Assembly (NCBI GenBank): GCA_019748335.1
Contig: JAIEPP010000015.1
Coordinates: 1 to 36,329, forward strand
Length of the DNA: 36,329 nucleotides
Source: Xanthobacteraceae bacterium
GTDB lineage: Bacteria > Pseudomonadota > Alphaproteobacteria > Rhizobiales > Xanthobacteraceae
Reading direction: 5' to 3'
Shown: positions 23,919-32,323 of the stretch, piece by piece
Position numbering within the stretch: position 1 is the first letter of the stretch
Layout: each line of letters begins with the position of its first letter
Translations under genes and position numbers: made by a program
Notes under the pieces: generated by a model
What the model saw: the letters and a program-made list of their open reading frames with translations, nothing else
What the model was told of the DNA's origin: nothing
The model's database searches: none

Positions 23919-26048
23919 ATGGGCAGAGATATCGCAATTGGCAAACAGCTCGCGCTCCTGCGGGAGCGAGCGAACATCAGGCAGCACGAATTGGCGAAGC
24001 GCCTCGGATGGAGCACGGCCATGATGTCGAGGATCGAGAGCGGCGAAAGGGCTCTGTCGGCGGAGGAATTAAACACCATCGCGGACGCAATCGGGGGCGA
24101 CGCGGTCAAGGCCTTCATCAGCCGCCTGCCCCGGCAATGGTCGGTCATCGAGGAGCCGTCGTTCGACGAACCGGACTCCGATCTGATCTGGGAGGCCGAA
24201 CTGGCGGCTCAAGCAATCCGCAGCCTGGCGGCCAAGCCCGACATCAAGCCATTCTTCGAGCGACGCCTTACGCGTTACGAAGAGGAACTCCGTGCGTCCG
24301 CTCTCAATTTGCTCGACCGCCGATATCGGATCGCGCTCGCGGGATCCATCGCGGCCGGAAAATCCACCGCTACGTGCCGGGCTGAGGGACTTGAGGTGCC
24401 CAATCCCAAAGGGATGCCGACGCCGGTGCTCGAGGCGGGACGAGGAGGAGTGACGCTCTGCGAGGTTCACCTCCGCAGAGGACCCGGTTACGGAATTCTG
24501 ATCGAGCCTTGCACCGACGAGGAAGTCCGGCAACACGTGTCGGACTTCGCTCGCGGTCTCCTCGATCCCCCCGCCGACGAAAAAAGCCCGGAGGCCGGCG
24601 ATGCCCCGCAAGGAGTCTCGCGGGAGATCGACCGCGCATTGCGCAACATGGCGAAGCTCCCGCGCCAGCATTTCCCCCGCCAGGCCGACGGATCGCGTCA
24701 ACCCAGCATCGACCATGCCCGCGTGCTCGCCGAGAAATCGGGTGATATCAGGGCTTTCACGGTCGAGGTGCTCGACCTGATGCAACTCCACAAGAGGGAC
24801 CGCCGCGACATGTGGCATCGGGATGACGAGGAAAAGGACCCGCTAGTCTGGCTGCAGGGCGCCTTCCGGCAGGTCAACAACGGCCTCAATCAGGAGTTTT
24901 CGCTTCCGAAACGCATCGAGATCATCGTACCGAACGCGCCGCTCGGAGACGATACCTATGCTGTCACTCTGATCGACACGCAGGGAATCGACGACGTCGC
25001 CGGCCGCGCCGACCTGGAGCAGCACTTCGACGATGCCCACACCATCGTCGTTCTCTGCACGAAGTTCGACGAAGCCCCCTCCATCCATATTCGGAATCTC
25101 CTCGAACGTGCCCGCGCGGCGGGTGTGCGCACCCTCGAGAAGCAGACTGCCGTTCTAGTGCTCCCCCGACCGGAGGAGGCCATCCAGATGACCGAGAGCG
25201 GAGTTCCGGTGGAAACCGCCCAGGACGGATACGATCTCAAGGCGGATCAAATTCGATTGAAGCTCTCCTGGCTGAGGCTCGACGATCGATCACTGCTCTT
25301 CTTCAATTCATCTGAGGAAAACCCCGAGCACCTTCGCAGCTTTCTTCGCCGTCGCATCGAAGATCTCCGCGAAAGCCACCGTGTCCTGCTCAGGCAAATC
25401 TTGGCGGGAGCCGTGGCGCTCGTCGACGACTTCGAGCGCGAACAGGCCGACGAGGCGCTCCGTCAGGCGTCGCGGCCGCTGGCGGTCTGGTTGGAGAACA
25501 ATGCCGCGCTTGCCGGTTCTCCGGCATCGCATGTCCAGGACAGCCTGCTTTCCGCGACCAAGACCGCCCATCCGGCTACGATCCGGGCGTCGGTTGCACG
25601 AGAGGGAAATTGGCCGCGATTGAGCTACGGGCACCATCTCAGTCATGGCGCCCGGAGGATGGCGACGCAAATCCTGGAGCCGAAGCTCCATGGATTTCGC
25701 GAGATCGCCAGCAACGTATTGCAACGCGACGAATTGGCTTCGGGACACCACCTCGTCCTGCAGGCGATACGGGCGATGGAAGACGGTTTCGACGGGCTCA
25801 TCCGTAAGGTCCAACTGGTCGGACAAAGCGTGTATTCCGACGATCTGGAGGCTGATGCGGATTTCTGGCGGAATTGCGTGCGGGAATGGAAACGTGGGAG
25901 CGGCTACCGGGACCGCGTGAATCGGCACAACGCGGGCTGGTTCGCTACGGATGTCGGCAAGGAGGCAGACGCTCGCGTCGTCGACCTGATCACCGAGGAA
26001 TGGTCGAGGACCGTCACTGCGGTAGCGGATCTGATGCCTGCGAACTGA
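23919..26048 (+). CDS. XRE helix-turn-helix fused to a dynamin-like large GTPase
   Basis: This 709-residue protein starts with an XRE HTH (about 5-62: IGKQLALLRERANIRQHEL, then WSTAMMSRIESGERALS). A GTPase-like region follows: P-loop G142SIAAGKST150, a GRGGVTLCEV segment where dynamins carry the switch threonine, the DTQG motif (353-356) and TKFD (381-384). The C-terminal 300 residues are helical, as in dynamin stalks. The ATG at 23919 has GGAAGG four bases upstream; an ATG 12 bases earlier is also possible. It probably represses its own promoter through the palindrome just upstream and senses a nucleotide- or membrane-linked cue. No family-level identification is claimed beyond HTH plus dynamin-like P-loop. 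Confidence 0.8.
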   Translation: MGRDIAIGKQLALLRERANIRQHELAKRLGWSTAMMSRIESGERALSAEELNTIADAIGGDAVKAFISRLPRQWSVIEEPSFDEPDSDLIWEAELAAQAIRSLAAKPDIKPFFERRLTRYEEELRASALNLLDRRYRIALAGSIAAGKSTATCRAEGLEVPNPKGMPTPVLEAGRGGVTLCEVHLRRGPGYGILIEPCTDEEVRQHVSDFARGLLDPPADEKSPEAGDAPQGVSREIDRALRNMAKLPRQHFPRQADGSRQPSIDHARVLAEKSGDIRAFTVEVLDLMQLHKRDRRDMWHRDDEEKDPLVWLQGAFRQVNNGLNQEFSLPKRIEIIVPNAPLGDDTYAVTLIDTQGIDDVAGRADLEQHFDDAHTIVVLCTKFDEAPSIHIRNLLERARAAGVRTLEKQTAVLVLPRPEEAIQMTESGVPVETAQDGYDLKADQIRLKLSWLRLDDRSLLFFNSSEENPEHLRSFLRRRIEDLRESHRVLLRQILAGAVALVDDFEREQADEALRQASRPLAVWLENNAALAGSPASHVQDSLLSATKTAHPATIRASVAREGNWPRLSYGHHLSHGARRMATQILEPKLHGFREIASNVLQRDELASGHHLVLQAIRAMEDGFDGLIRKVQLVGQSVYSDDLEADADFWRNCVREWKRGSGYRDRVNRHNAGWFATDVGKEADARVVDLITEEWSRTVTAVADLMPAN

Positions 26049-26257
26049 CGACCGCCTTTCACTCTGCGCCGCAAGCCCTTCCGGAGCTGGCAACGGCTTC
26101 AGCCCCGGGTGATCCAGTCGATCCCGCCGCCAATACTCGCTTCGCGTTTTGAGGCGCTTTTGCTCCGTAATCCACAGAAATAGCGGTCGGGCCGCTGGCT
26201 TAATTCCAACAAAAGGCGATCGTCATTTTGGTCCAAATCACGCGTGAAGCGAGCTTC

Positions 26258-27445
26258 ATGTCGCGCGAAGGTCGTCCGACGACTCAAAATCCGCTAGACT
26301 TGGTCCTCGTCATTCCGGAGGAGCGGGACCAGATGCGCCTGGCTCACGCCTTGCCGACCAGGCACGTCCAACTCGTCGACGAGCAACTATCCGACCCCTG
26401 GTCGCATCCGGTGGTTTTGGCGGTGGCGGGCAAGTCCGGACAGACCAACATCTACATCAATTCAAGCAACGAAGACGCACATCCGGAAACGGACCTGTCC
26501 GCCCTTCGGCCACATCTCCAGCAACTTCTCGGGTGCGGGTCGTTCGAAGAAGGCGGGATGCTGGTTCTGGGGCGGGATCGACCGAAATCGCTGAGTACCG
26601 CGAGGGCCTATCTGCCGAATTTGCTGACGGATCTCCGCGCAGAGTCGAACGGGGCGCGGGCCGACGACCTCTGCCGTCGGGGTCTTTCGTCGATGCAACG
26701 AGGTCGACCATCTGCCACGACGGGACTTCTCTGGTGGGAACTCGCCCGAACAAAGACCGACCGATCACCGCACGCTGCGAGCGCGGCATTGGCGCTGGCA
26801 GCCAGCGAATTCAAGCGTGCCCGGATCGTTTCCCATGCCGGCCGAGCCACCTCGCTGGCAAAACGCATGGAGCGGCGCTCCCAGTTGGACCTGTTTCACT
26901 TGCCGGATCCCGTCGATGTCCCGGGCCTACGCTATGAAATCGTGCCGGTGACGTATGCGAGATCTACGCTGCAGACCAGCCCCATCGAGACTGCCGCTCC
27001 GGCCCGCCACCGTAGATGGAAACACTTGGGACTATTGGAATTGGACGCGGCCGCTCTCGACTATGCTTCCCTCGTTGGCGCGGAGATCGTGTTGGGATCG
27101 GCCGCCTTGACGCGTGTCGATACCGACCGTCTCGAACTTGGCATCTGCCTGGACCTCGCGCCCAGGCGAGCTTTGGGACTGAGAAGACCTTCCGGGTCGC
27201 AGAACTTGAACTACTCTCTCAGCTCCCGCGACGTGTCTGTAGCACCCTATACGCAGGTCGGAAGGGCCGGCGGCCTCGTCAGTTTCCAACTTAAGGATTT
27301 TCGTTCGCGACAACTCAACTTGATCTTGACGGCGACCGACGATTACGGCCAAGTGTCACACGTTACAGTTGAAATACATTTATTTGACGGGGGAGTACTT
27401 GATGCATCATTCCGGCTTCGCGGGGCGCGTGCCGGATCGTCCTGA
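26258..27445 (+). CDS. Unknown protein between GTPase and CHAT protease
   Basis: I do not recognise this 395-residue protein. It is alpha/beta, with hydrophobic strands early (PLDLVLVIPEERDQM, HPVVLAVAGKSGQTNIYIN) and a helical centre (ASAALALAASEFKRA). The C-terminal 150 residues are beta-rich (LELGICLDLAP, LNLILTATDDYGQVSHVTVEIHLF) and could be an immunoglobulin-like or C2-like sandwich. It overlaps the CHAT gene by 44 bases, so the two are translated together. It may be an adaptor or sensor for the protease. The ATG at 26258 was chosen over a TTG at 26228. Confidence 0.75.
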   Translation: MSREGRPTTQNPLDLVLVIPEERDQMRLAHALPTRHVQLVDEQLSDPWSHPVVLAVAGKSGQTNIYINSSNEDAHPETDLSALRPHLQQLLGCGSFEEGGMLVLGRDRPKSLSTARAYLPNLLTDLRAESNGARADDLCRRGLSSMQRGRPSATTGLLWWELARTKTDRSPHAASAALALAASEFKRARIVSHAGRATSLAKRMERRSQLDLFHLPDPVDVPGLRYEIVPVTYARSTLQTSPIETAAPARHRRWKHLGLLELDAAALDYASLVGAEIVLGSAALTRVDTDRLELGICLDLAPRRALGLRRPSGSQNLNYSLSSRDVSVAPYTQVGRAGGLVSFQLKDFRSRQLNLILTATDDYGQVSHVTVEIHLFDGGVLDASFRLRGARAGSS

Positions 27446-28598
27446 GGAGCGAGCCGGATCGTTTTGGATGAGCGTCAACGAACAGTTCCTGCGCGGCGCG
27501 CCGGCACTTGCGACGACTTTCAATTTTCCGAACGGAGAGACGATATCTTTCGTATGTCCCCGTGCTCAGATCGACGAACTGCTGCCCAGCCTTAATGCCG
27601 ACATTCAGACCGCTCTCAAGTCGGATCTGAACGATGACGAGATTTGCAGCAACCTGCACGACGTCGGTCGGCGCCTGAGGGACTGCCTTCTCGTCTCTGA
27701 TCCCGCCACCGACACCAACGCGGACAGGCAACTGCTCGCGCGGTTGTTCCGGCAGCATGACTCGTTCGATCTCCAATGCCAGGTCCACCTTCCCATCCCG
27801 CTCGAGCTCCTGGTGTTCGATGCGCCGGTAGGCGTCGGACCGTTCGCCAGGATGATGGGCGGTCGCGCGAACACGTATTTCGTCTCGCGCTCCCGTCCGG
27901 GCAGGCCGGCCGGAAAAGGAGCGTCGTTCTTTCACGACAATACGGCGGATACTGTCCGCCAAGGTTACGCTCTCGCCGCGTTGCAAAGCGCCTTTGGACA
28001 CAAGGTCGACAAGCATGTCGATCTCGAAAGAGGAAAACTTTCTGAAGTCCAGAGTGAAATCGACCGGCTCTTCAAGAACGCGAAATCCGCGTGGGCCCAC
28101 TTTCAATGTCACGTCGAGTATCCAGCCGGCCAGCCGAACCAGAAAATGCTCCAGCTCTCGCGTCAGTTTCTCGCCGGCCCGGATCGTTTCAAGACGGCGT
28201 CGACGGCCATTGCGGGAATATTCCTCAACGGCTGCGGCGCCACGAATATTCTCAAGGGGCAGACCGACCTGCAGAGCAGTTGGGGTGAGCACTTCGTAGG
28301 CATGTGCTTCGTCCCTTCCGTCATCGGACCATTCTGTGCTGTTCCGGACGTCAAGACACTGCCATTTACGCAGGCATTCTACGCCCGCTTGGCAGCGGAC
28401 GGCGACGTCTATGCCAGTTTCGTGAGCGCAAAGCGCTCTCGTTTGGCATCGACTGATTGCACGGCGCTCACCTATCGCTACATCGGGCCAAGGACCCTCA
28501 AGGTCCCGCTCGATGCGCCTCCTGCCCAGCTCGAGTTTTTCGATCCGGCAGCGGAATTCTTTGATCCAGAAGCGCATACAGGAAGTGTCGCGGAGTAG
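27402..28598 (+). CDS. CHAT-domain caspase-like protease
   Basis: The C-terminal two thirds of this 398-residue protein carry the CHAT signature: HLPIPLELLVFD (residues 129-140), His237 in AHFQCHVEY, catalytic Cys278 in FLNGCGATN and a following block FVPSVIGPFCAVPD with FTQAFYARLA. His-Cys order and spacing match CHAT peptidases, which are relatives of caspases and separase. These proteases are activated by partners and then cleave an effector. The start ATG at 27402 has a strong GGGGGAG ribosome site. The nearest candidate substrates are the bL9-like protein directly downstream and the gasdermin-like protein converging on the operon. Confidence 0.88.
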   Translation: MHHSGFAGRVPDRPEERAGSFWMSVNEQFLRGAPALATTFNFPNGETISFVCPRAQIDELLPSLNADIQTALKSDLNDDEICSNLHDVGRRLRDCLLVSDPATDTNADRQLLARLFRQHDSFDLQCQVHLPIPLELLVFDAPVGVGPFARMMGGRANTYFVSRSRPGRPAGKGASFFHDNTADTVRQGYALAALQSAFGHKVDKHVDLERGKLSEVQSEIDRLFKNAKSAWAHFQCHVEYPAGQPNQKMLQLSRQFLAGPDRFKTASTAIAGIFLNGCGATNILKGQTDLQSSWGEHFVGMCFVPSVIGPFCAVPDVKTLPFTQAFYARLAADGDVYASFVSAKRSRLASTDCTALTYRYIGPRTLKVPLDAPPAQLEFFDPAAEFFDPEAHTGSVAE

Positions 28599-28685
28599 CC
28601 GTCTTACGCCTGTCCGGCCTAGCCGCTTGCTTTTTTCGATCTAGAGTTGAATGATGACCGTCCATTACCGATATTTTGATTGCAT

Positions 28686-29744
28686 ATGACCGCAAGTCTC
28701 AAAGTCCTTTTGGTCGAACCGGTTCCTCACCGTGGCAAAATCGGTGACGTGATCCAGGTCAAGCCTGGATTCGCGCGCAATTATCTGTTCCCGCGAATGC
28801 TGGCCGTTTATGCGACCGCCGACAACGTGCGAAAGCTCGACGTCGAGCGCGCCCGCCACGAGGAAAGGGCGAAGCTTCGTCGCCAACAGGCCGAGCTGGA
28901 TCGCGAGGCAATCGCCCAGCAATTTTTCACGTTCATCGCGAACGAGTTGGACGGCAACACGATCTACGGCTCTTTTACAGCGAAGAGGATCGCGAAACAG
29001 ATCGCTCAACGCGGCATCGACGTAAGGAGCGAGCAGGTCGGGCTGCCGGGGCCGATTACAACCTTCGGGAGCCATAGAGTCGTCATTAACCTGTTCGATG
29101 ATATCGTTGCCGAAATCGAGGTCCACGTCGTGCGCTCCGCAGCCGACGCAGAGGAGTTCGCAAGAATGGCGTTGCATGCGCGTCAGGACAGGGCGATCGC
29201 TCTACTCGAGAGCGTTGCCAGCAAAACGACAGTCGCGACGGACGAGACCGCACATCTGGCCGAGATTGCGGCATTGACGGGCGAGGAGATCGGCGCGGCC
29301 ACCGCGAAGGCGGTCGCGAAGAAATCACTGCCCGAGCTGCAGACGTGCGTCAGTCGGCTGCTGGAAGAATTGAACGTGAACTGCCTGGCGAGCTTCACCT
29401 GCGCGGCCGACGAGACCGACGCTGCAATCCTCAAGGCCAAGATGACGGTGTTCGGTGCATTGTCGGTCGATGTCGGGACGCCTGCGACTGTCCGCGTCGC
29501 GGATCTCAAGTGGCTTCAAATGTGCGAGCCGCGATTATCCTTGTTCTCCCCTAACGCCCGTCTGGCCGGCCCGGCCAAGCAATACGACGTGAAGGCCAAC
29601 GACGGCACACTGCAGGCCGTCGTCGTCGAGCAGAACCTGCGGCGCACTTCGAAGGACAAGAATTCGGATGCGCACACCGAAATCTGGGCCAGCGCATTCG
29701 TCAACGGAACATGCGTACAGCGCGGGGTCTGGACCGTCGATTAG
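28686..29744 (+). CDS. Ribosomal protein bL9 paralogue with a 200-residue C-terminal extension
   Basis: Residues 5-150 of 352 read as bL9: VLLVEPVPHRGKIGDVIQV, PGFARNYLFPRMLAVYAT, a central basic helix, then GSFTAKRIAKQIAQRG and a C-terminal RNA-binding-domain segment ITTFGSHRVVINLF. Normal bL9 is about 150 residues and ends there. The added 200 residues start with a helical stretch (ALTGEEIGAATAKAVAKKS) and continue into a beta-rich part (ASAFVNGTCVQRGVWTVD), not recognised. bL9 binds 23S rRNA near the L1 stalk base and limits frameshifting. As the fourth gene of a CHAT/GTPase operon it may dock the system on ribosomes or serve as a protease target. A TTG at 28680 is an alternative start. 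Confidence 0.85.
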   Translation: MTASLKVLLVEPVPHRGKIGDVIQVKPGFARNYLFPRMLAVYATADNVRKLDVERARHEERAKLRRQQAELDREAIAQQFFTFIANELDGNTIYGSFTAKRIAKQIAQRGIDVRSEQVGLPGPITTFGSHRVVINLFDDIVAEIEVHVVRSAADAEEFARMALHARQDRAIALLESVASKTTVATDETAHLAEIAALTGEEIGAATAKAVAKKSLPELQTCVSRLLEELNVNCLASFTCAADETDAAILKAKMTVFGALSVDVGTPATVRVADLKWLQMCEPRLSLFSPNARLAGPAKQYDVKANDGTLQAVVVEQNLRRTSKDKNSDAHTEIWASAFVNGTCVQRGVWTVD

Positions 29745-29759
29745 CCGACCACAGATTGG

Positions 29760-30539
29760 CTAGAGCCCGACAGTCATATCTGGCAGGCCGGATCCTTCCG
29801 CAAATTCGGGATCGACCGCCGGATCTGTGCTGTTTCCCAGCAGGCCCATAGGCCCCTTCACCGTGAGTATTCTGACCTTATCACCACCCGTCCACGGGCG
29901 CTTGAGCAGCCAAATGCGTGCGGCAAACGCCTTGGGTTTTTCGTGGTGTATGACCAGCCCGCCATCCGAGCTGAGCGAAAGCTTCCCTTCGATCTTTCCC
30001 TGAAGCTGGTCCACGAGCTTTGCATCGGCCGCCACCGACCCACCGGTACGATTGGCCAGGTTGATTTGAAATCTCTCCACGCTTGCTACGGCAGTAAGCA
30101 AGAATGCCTTTCCGCTTTGCGCCAAGGGGCCGTTCGGCCTGATCGTGGATGCGGAGACGGCACGGTAGAGTTCGCCTTCGTCGACCGTCGCGAGCACTCC
30201 CTTGACCATCGAGAGCTGAACCTTCTTAGCACCTGAAGCATCGAGCTCCGCCGCGGCATTGGACAAGGCTCCAAGCGGTCCGGCAAGGCTGCCCTTTGAC
30301 GAAAGGTCGTAGTCGTTGGACAGCGTCTGATCGAGATCGGCCAGATCGACGGGCGGCTTTGCGGAAATATTGAACGTGCCGTTCAATACGTCGCGCAGCG
30401 CGAATTCGCCGAGCTCCGCCCCTCCTACGATGGGTCGGACCTGCAAGGGCGCGACACCGTCCCGCGGCATGACGATCTGATGCATGCTGAATGTGCCATT
30501 TATTACTTTCTCGTAGCTACCCATCAAACGACCCGACAT
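29760..30539 (-). CDS. Gasdermin-like protein (candidate pore-forming effector)
   Basis: The 259-residue protein shows the order of blocks I associate with bacterial gasdermins: an N-terminal MPRDGVAPLQVRP motif, LGEFALRDVL, a GPLGALSNAAAELDASGAKKV centre, then AFLLTAVASVERFQIN and a closing KPKAFAARIWLL strand. The final 45 residues (from about 214) could be the inhibitory tail removed by a protease. It has no cysteine, so N-terminal palmitoylation as in some bacterial gasdermins is not possible. It converges on the CHAT operon, 15 bases from its end. AAAGGAG lies just before the ATG. The assignment rests on pattern memory and needs a structural search. Confidence 0.5.
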   Translation of the reverse strand: MSGRLMGSYEKVINGTFSMHQIVMPRDGVAPLQVRPIVGGAELGEFALRDVLNGTFNISAKPPVDLADLDQTLSNDYDLSSKGSLAGPLGALSNAAAELDASGAKKVQLSMVKGVLATVDEGELYRAVSASTIRPNGPLAQSGKAFLLTAVASVERFQINLANRTGGSVAADAKLVDQLQGKIEGKLSLSSDGGLVIHHEKPKAFAARIWLLKRPWTGGDKVRILTVKGPMGLLGNSTDPAVDPEFAEGSGLPDMTVGL

Positions 30540-30568
30540 GAAAAGACTCCTTTGGCAATCGCAGTATC

Positions 30569-30747
30569 CTACATCAGGTCCTTGGTGTTCGCTACCTCCG
30601 CGTGTGCTTGGTCCTCCTCTTCATGTGACTGCCGGCCGAAGGGGTTGTCCTTGTCGCAGGAGACGAAGCGGATAGCCGTCTTGTCTTCTCACGAAGCCGC
30701 AGATCGGCATCGCCTGCGATTTGCGCAAATGGCAAGCCTTCGATCAT
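30569..30747 (-). pseudogene. Possible small frameshifted gene upstream of the gasdermin-like gene
   Basis: Reading leftward, an ATG at 30747 opens MIEGLPFAQIAGDADLRLR. Near 30688 the protein-like frame seems to shift to one giving EDKTAIRFVSCDKDNPFGRQ and ending ...EVANTKDLM before a TAG at 30569. Neither frame alone looks coding throughout. A one-base indel would fuse them into a peptide of about 60 residues. The remnant ends 29 bases before the gasdermin-like ATG, on the same strand. It may be a decayed small partner gene, or a coincidence. Confidence 0.3.
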
Positions 30748-30788
30748 TTCGTCCAGAAGAGCTCCTCCGGCGGGCGATCACTCGGGTG

Positions 30789-31571
30789 TCATTTAAGCAT
30801 CTCCTCGATCTTGAGCACGTCGTCGGGCGAGCGCAGCACCAGCATGCGAATGCCGTGGTCCAACTCGTCGGCGTTGGGCTGATTCCAAGGCAAATAAGGC
30901 TCGCTGATCGGATCGACGATGTGTTCGAGGCCGACGGTGTAGTCCTGGACTAGGTCCCATCCCGACTCGTCGAAGATCAGGCGAAGCCAACCGCGCGATT
31001 TGCCCTTGTGAACGTTAATCTCGGCCATCTCGACCTGCCACATATGGTCGAGAATTCCGTCACGATCGGTCGAACATTTGAACTCGGGATCGTCGTCCAT
31101 CAGGTCGCAAGTGATCGTGTAGCCGTCCGCCAGCAGGGCGTCGACGAGCTTGGTCGCGATCTCCTTGTCGATGCGGCGAACCTCCCGCTTCTCCGCCACT
31201 CGTTTCAGACGGTCGTCGAAATCCCCGTCTGATTGCACCCGACCCATCCAGAACATGTTCTGGCGTCGTAGGAACTGCGCGGCGATCATGTTCAGGCCCG
31301 TCATCTTGTCGAGCTCGGGGTGGCCGGTTCGGGCCACCGTTGCCTGCAGATGCTCCGCCCAGGGGTGACCGGTCTGTTTCTTGTTCGGATGGAAGCGCCA
31401 GGCGTAGTGCGTGAACGACCCGTAGTCCTCATCGTCGAGGCGCGTGCTCCAGGCATCTTCGTAGCCGAACGCGATCTTCATTGCTTCGGGAAGCGAGAGC
31501 TGCCGCGCGATCACTAGGTCTTCCTCATCGATGTCGTCGGTGGGGATGTAGGCGGTATAGGTTTCGGTCAT
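30789..31571 (-). CDS. Unknown protein, last gene of the integrase-linked operon
   Basis: I do not recognise this 260-residue, acidic protein. It begins MTETYTAYIPTDDIDEEDLV. It has a helical first third, aromatic motifs (DYGSFTHYAWRFHPN, NMFWMGRVQ) and a beta-rich C-terminal part (INVHKGKSRGWLRLIFDES, then GWDLVQDYTVGLEHIVDP). It shows no resemblance to the triplicated families upstream. The ATG overlaps the stop of the preceding gene by four bases, and GGGAGA lies six bases upstream. It ends the seven-gene transcript; downstream lie 249 bases before the gasdermin-like start. Confidence 0.75.
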   Translation of the reverse strand: MTETYTAYIPTDDIDEEDLVIARQLSLPEAMKIAFGYEDAWSTRLDDEDYGSFTHYAWRFHPNKKQTGHPWAEHLQATVARTGHPELDKMTGLNMIAAQFLRRQNMFWMGRVQSDGDFDDRLKRVAEKREVRRIDKEIATKLVDALLADGYTITCDLMDDDPEFKCSTDRDGILDHMWQVEMAEINVHKGKSRGWLRLIFDESGWDLVQDYTVGLEHIVDPISEPYLPWNQPNADELDHGIRMLVLRSPDDVLKIEEMLK

Positions 31572-32323
31572 GGGCAGTCTCCCTGCAGATCGTTGATGAG
31601 GAGGTGGTCCCTGTAGTTCATGCAGGCGTGCTTCTTCCGGGCGAACCAGTCCCAATCTACTGCGCTGTGGAAGGCTCCTTCGGCATCATGCATGCACTCG
31701 TCGATCACGATGTCGTCGATCGTCGGTTCGCGGATGTTCGGATCGGCGAACGCTTCGATGAGGATAGAGAGCTCGTTCTCGTCCCAGGCTTGAACGGGCA
31801 TTTCGAGCAGCACTTGGGCGTCGCCGGGATACTCAAGGCCGCTCGAGAGTCCGTTGGCGAGAAGCTGCCGCAATTTGTCGTGCCCCGTGGCCTCGCTCAG
31901 GCCGTGGAGCTTGACGGCCGACCGCAACGGCAGGCTCGCCAGGATCCGCTCGGAGATGCCGACCGCGCTGCGGTTCAGCAAATTCTTGAATTCCAGTCCC
32001 AACGGAAATCCGAGCGATCGGGAAAGGTGGTTGTCGAACCGTCGGCAGTAGGATTCGGCAAGTGTCCGCCGTTGCTTGTCGAAGTCGGTGACGTCGACCA
32101 GTATCCGGTGGAAATCCTTGTACAGCGGCCAGGTCGGTTCGCGATCGGCCTCCTGCGAGGAGGCGAGTTTCTTCGCTGCGATGTGAACTTCCTGCGAGAT
32201 CAATTCGTCTAGTCCCGGATGTCCGACATCCTGGTGGTAGACAGGGAGCATCACCTCGATCTTCCATTGATTGCTGATGTCGCCGGCATATCCGACGGCG
32301 TCCGCATCGTTGATCCCGCTCAT
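31568..32323 (-). CDS. Family A paralogue 3, unknown function
   Basis: This 251-residue protein is one of three tandem homologues. Shared landmarks are a motif near residue 27 (LPVYHQDVGHPGLDEL), a helix with SLGFPLGLEF near the middle, RILASLPLRSAVKLHGL after it, and a C-terminal AVDWDWFARKKHA helix. No catalytic motif is evident. It is mostly helical and acidic, with aromatic residues at conserved places. It is the longest of the three and carries about 15 extra N-terminal residues and a longer tail. Its ATG and the upstream stop overlap by four bases, as do its stop and the next ATG. Confidence 0.8.
   Translation of the reverse strand: MSGINDADAVGYAGDISNQWKIEVMLPVYHQDVGHPGLDELISQEVHIAAKKLASSQEADREPTWPLYKDFHRILVDVTDFDKQRRTLAESYCRRFDNHLSRSLGFPLGLEFKNLLNRSAVGISERILASLPLRSAVKLHGLSEATGHDKLRQLLANGLSSGLEYPGDAQVLLEMPVQAWDENELSILIEAFADPNIREPTIDDIVIDECMHDAEGAFHSAVDWDWFARKKHACMNYRDHLLINDLQGDCP

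Noticed and set aside
27363..28577. Minus-strand frame of 404 codons
   Set aside because: It is antisense to the CHAT gene, which has clear catalytic motifs.
28599..28685. Terminator after the CHAT gene
   Set aside because: A T-run follows GC-rich sequence but no convincing stem was found, and the bL9-like gene probably continues the operon.
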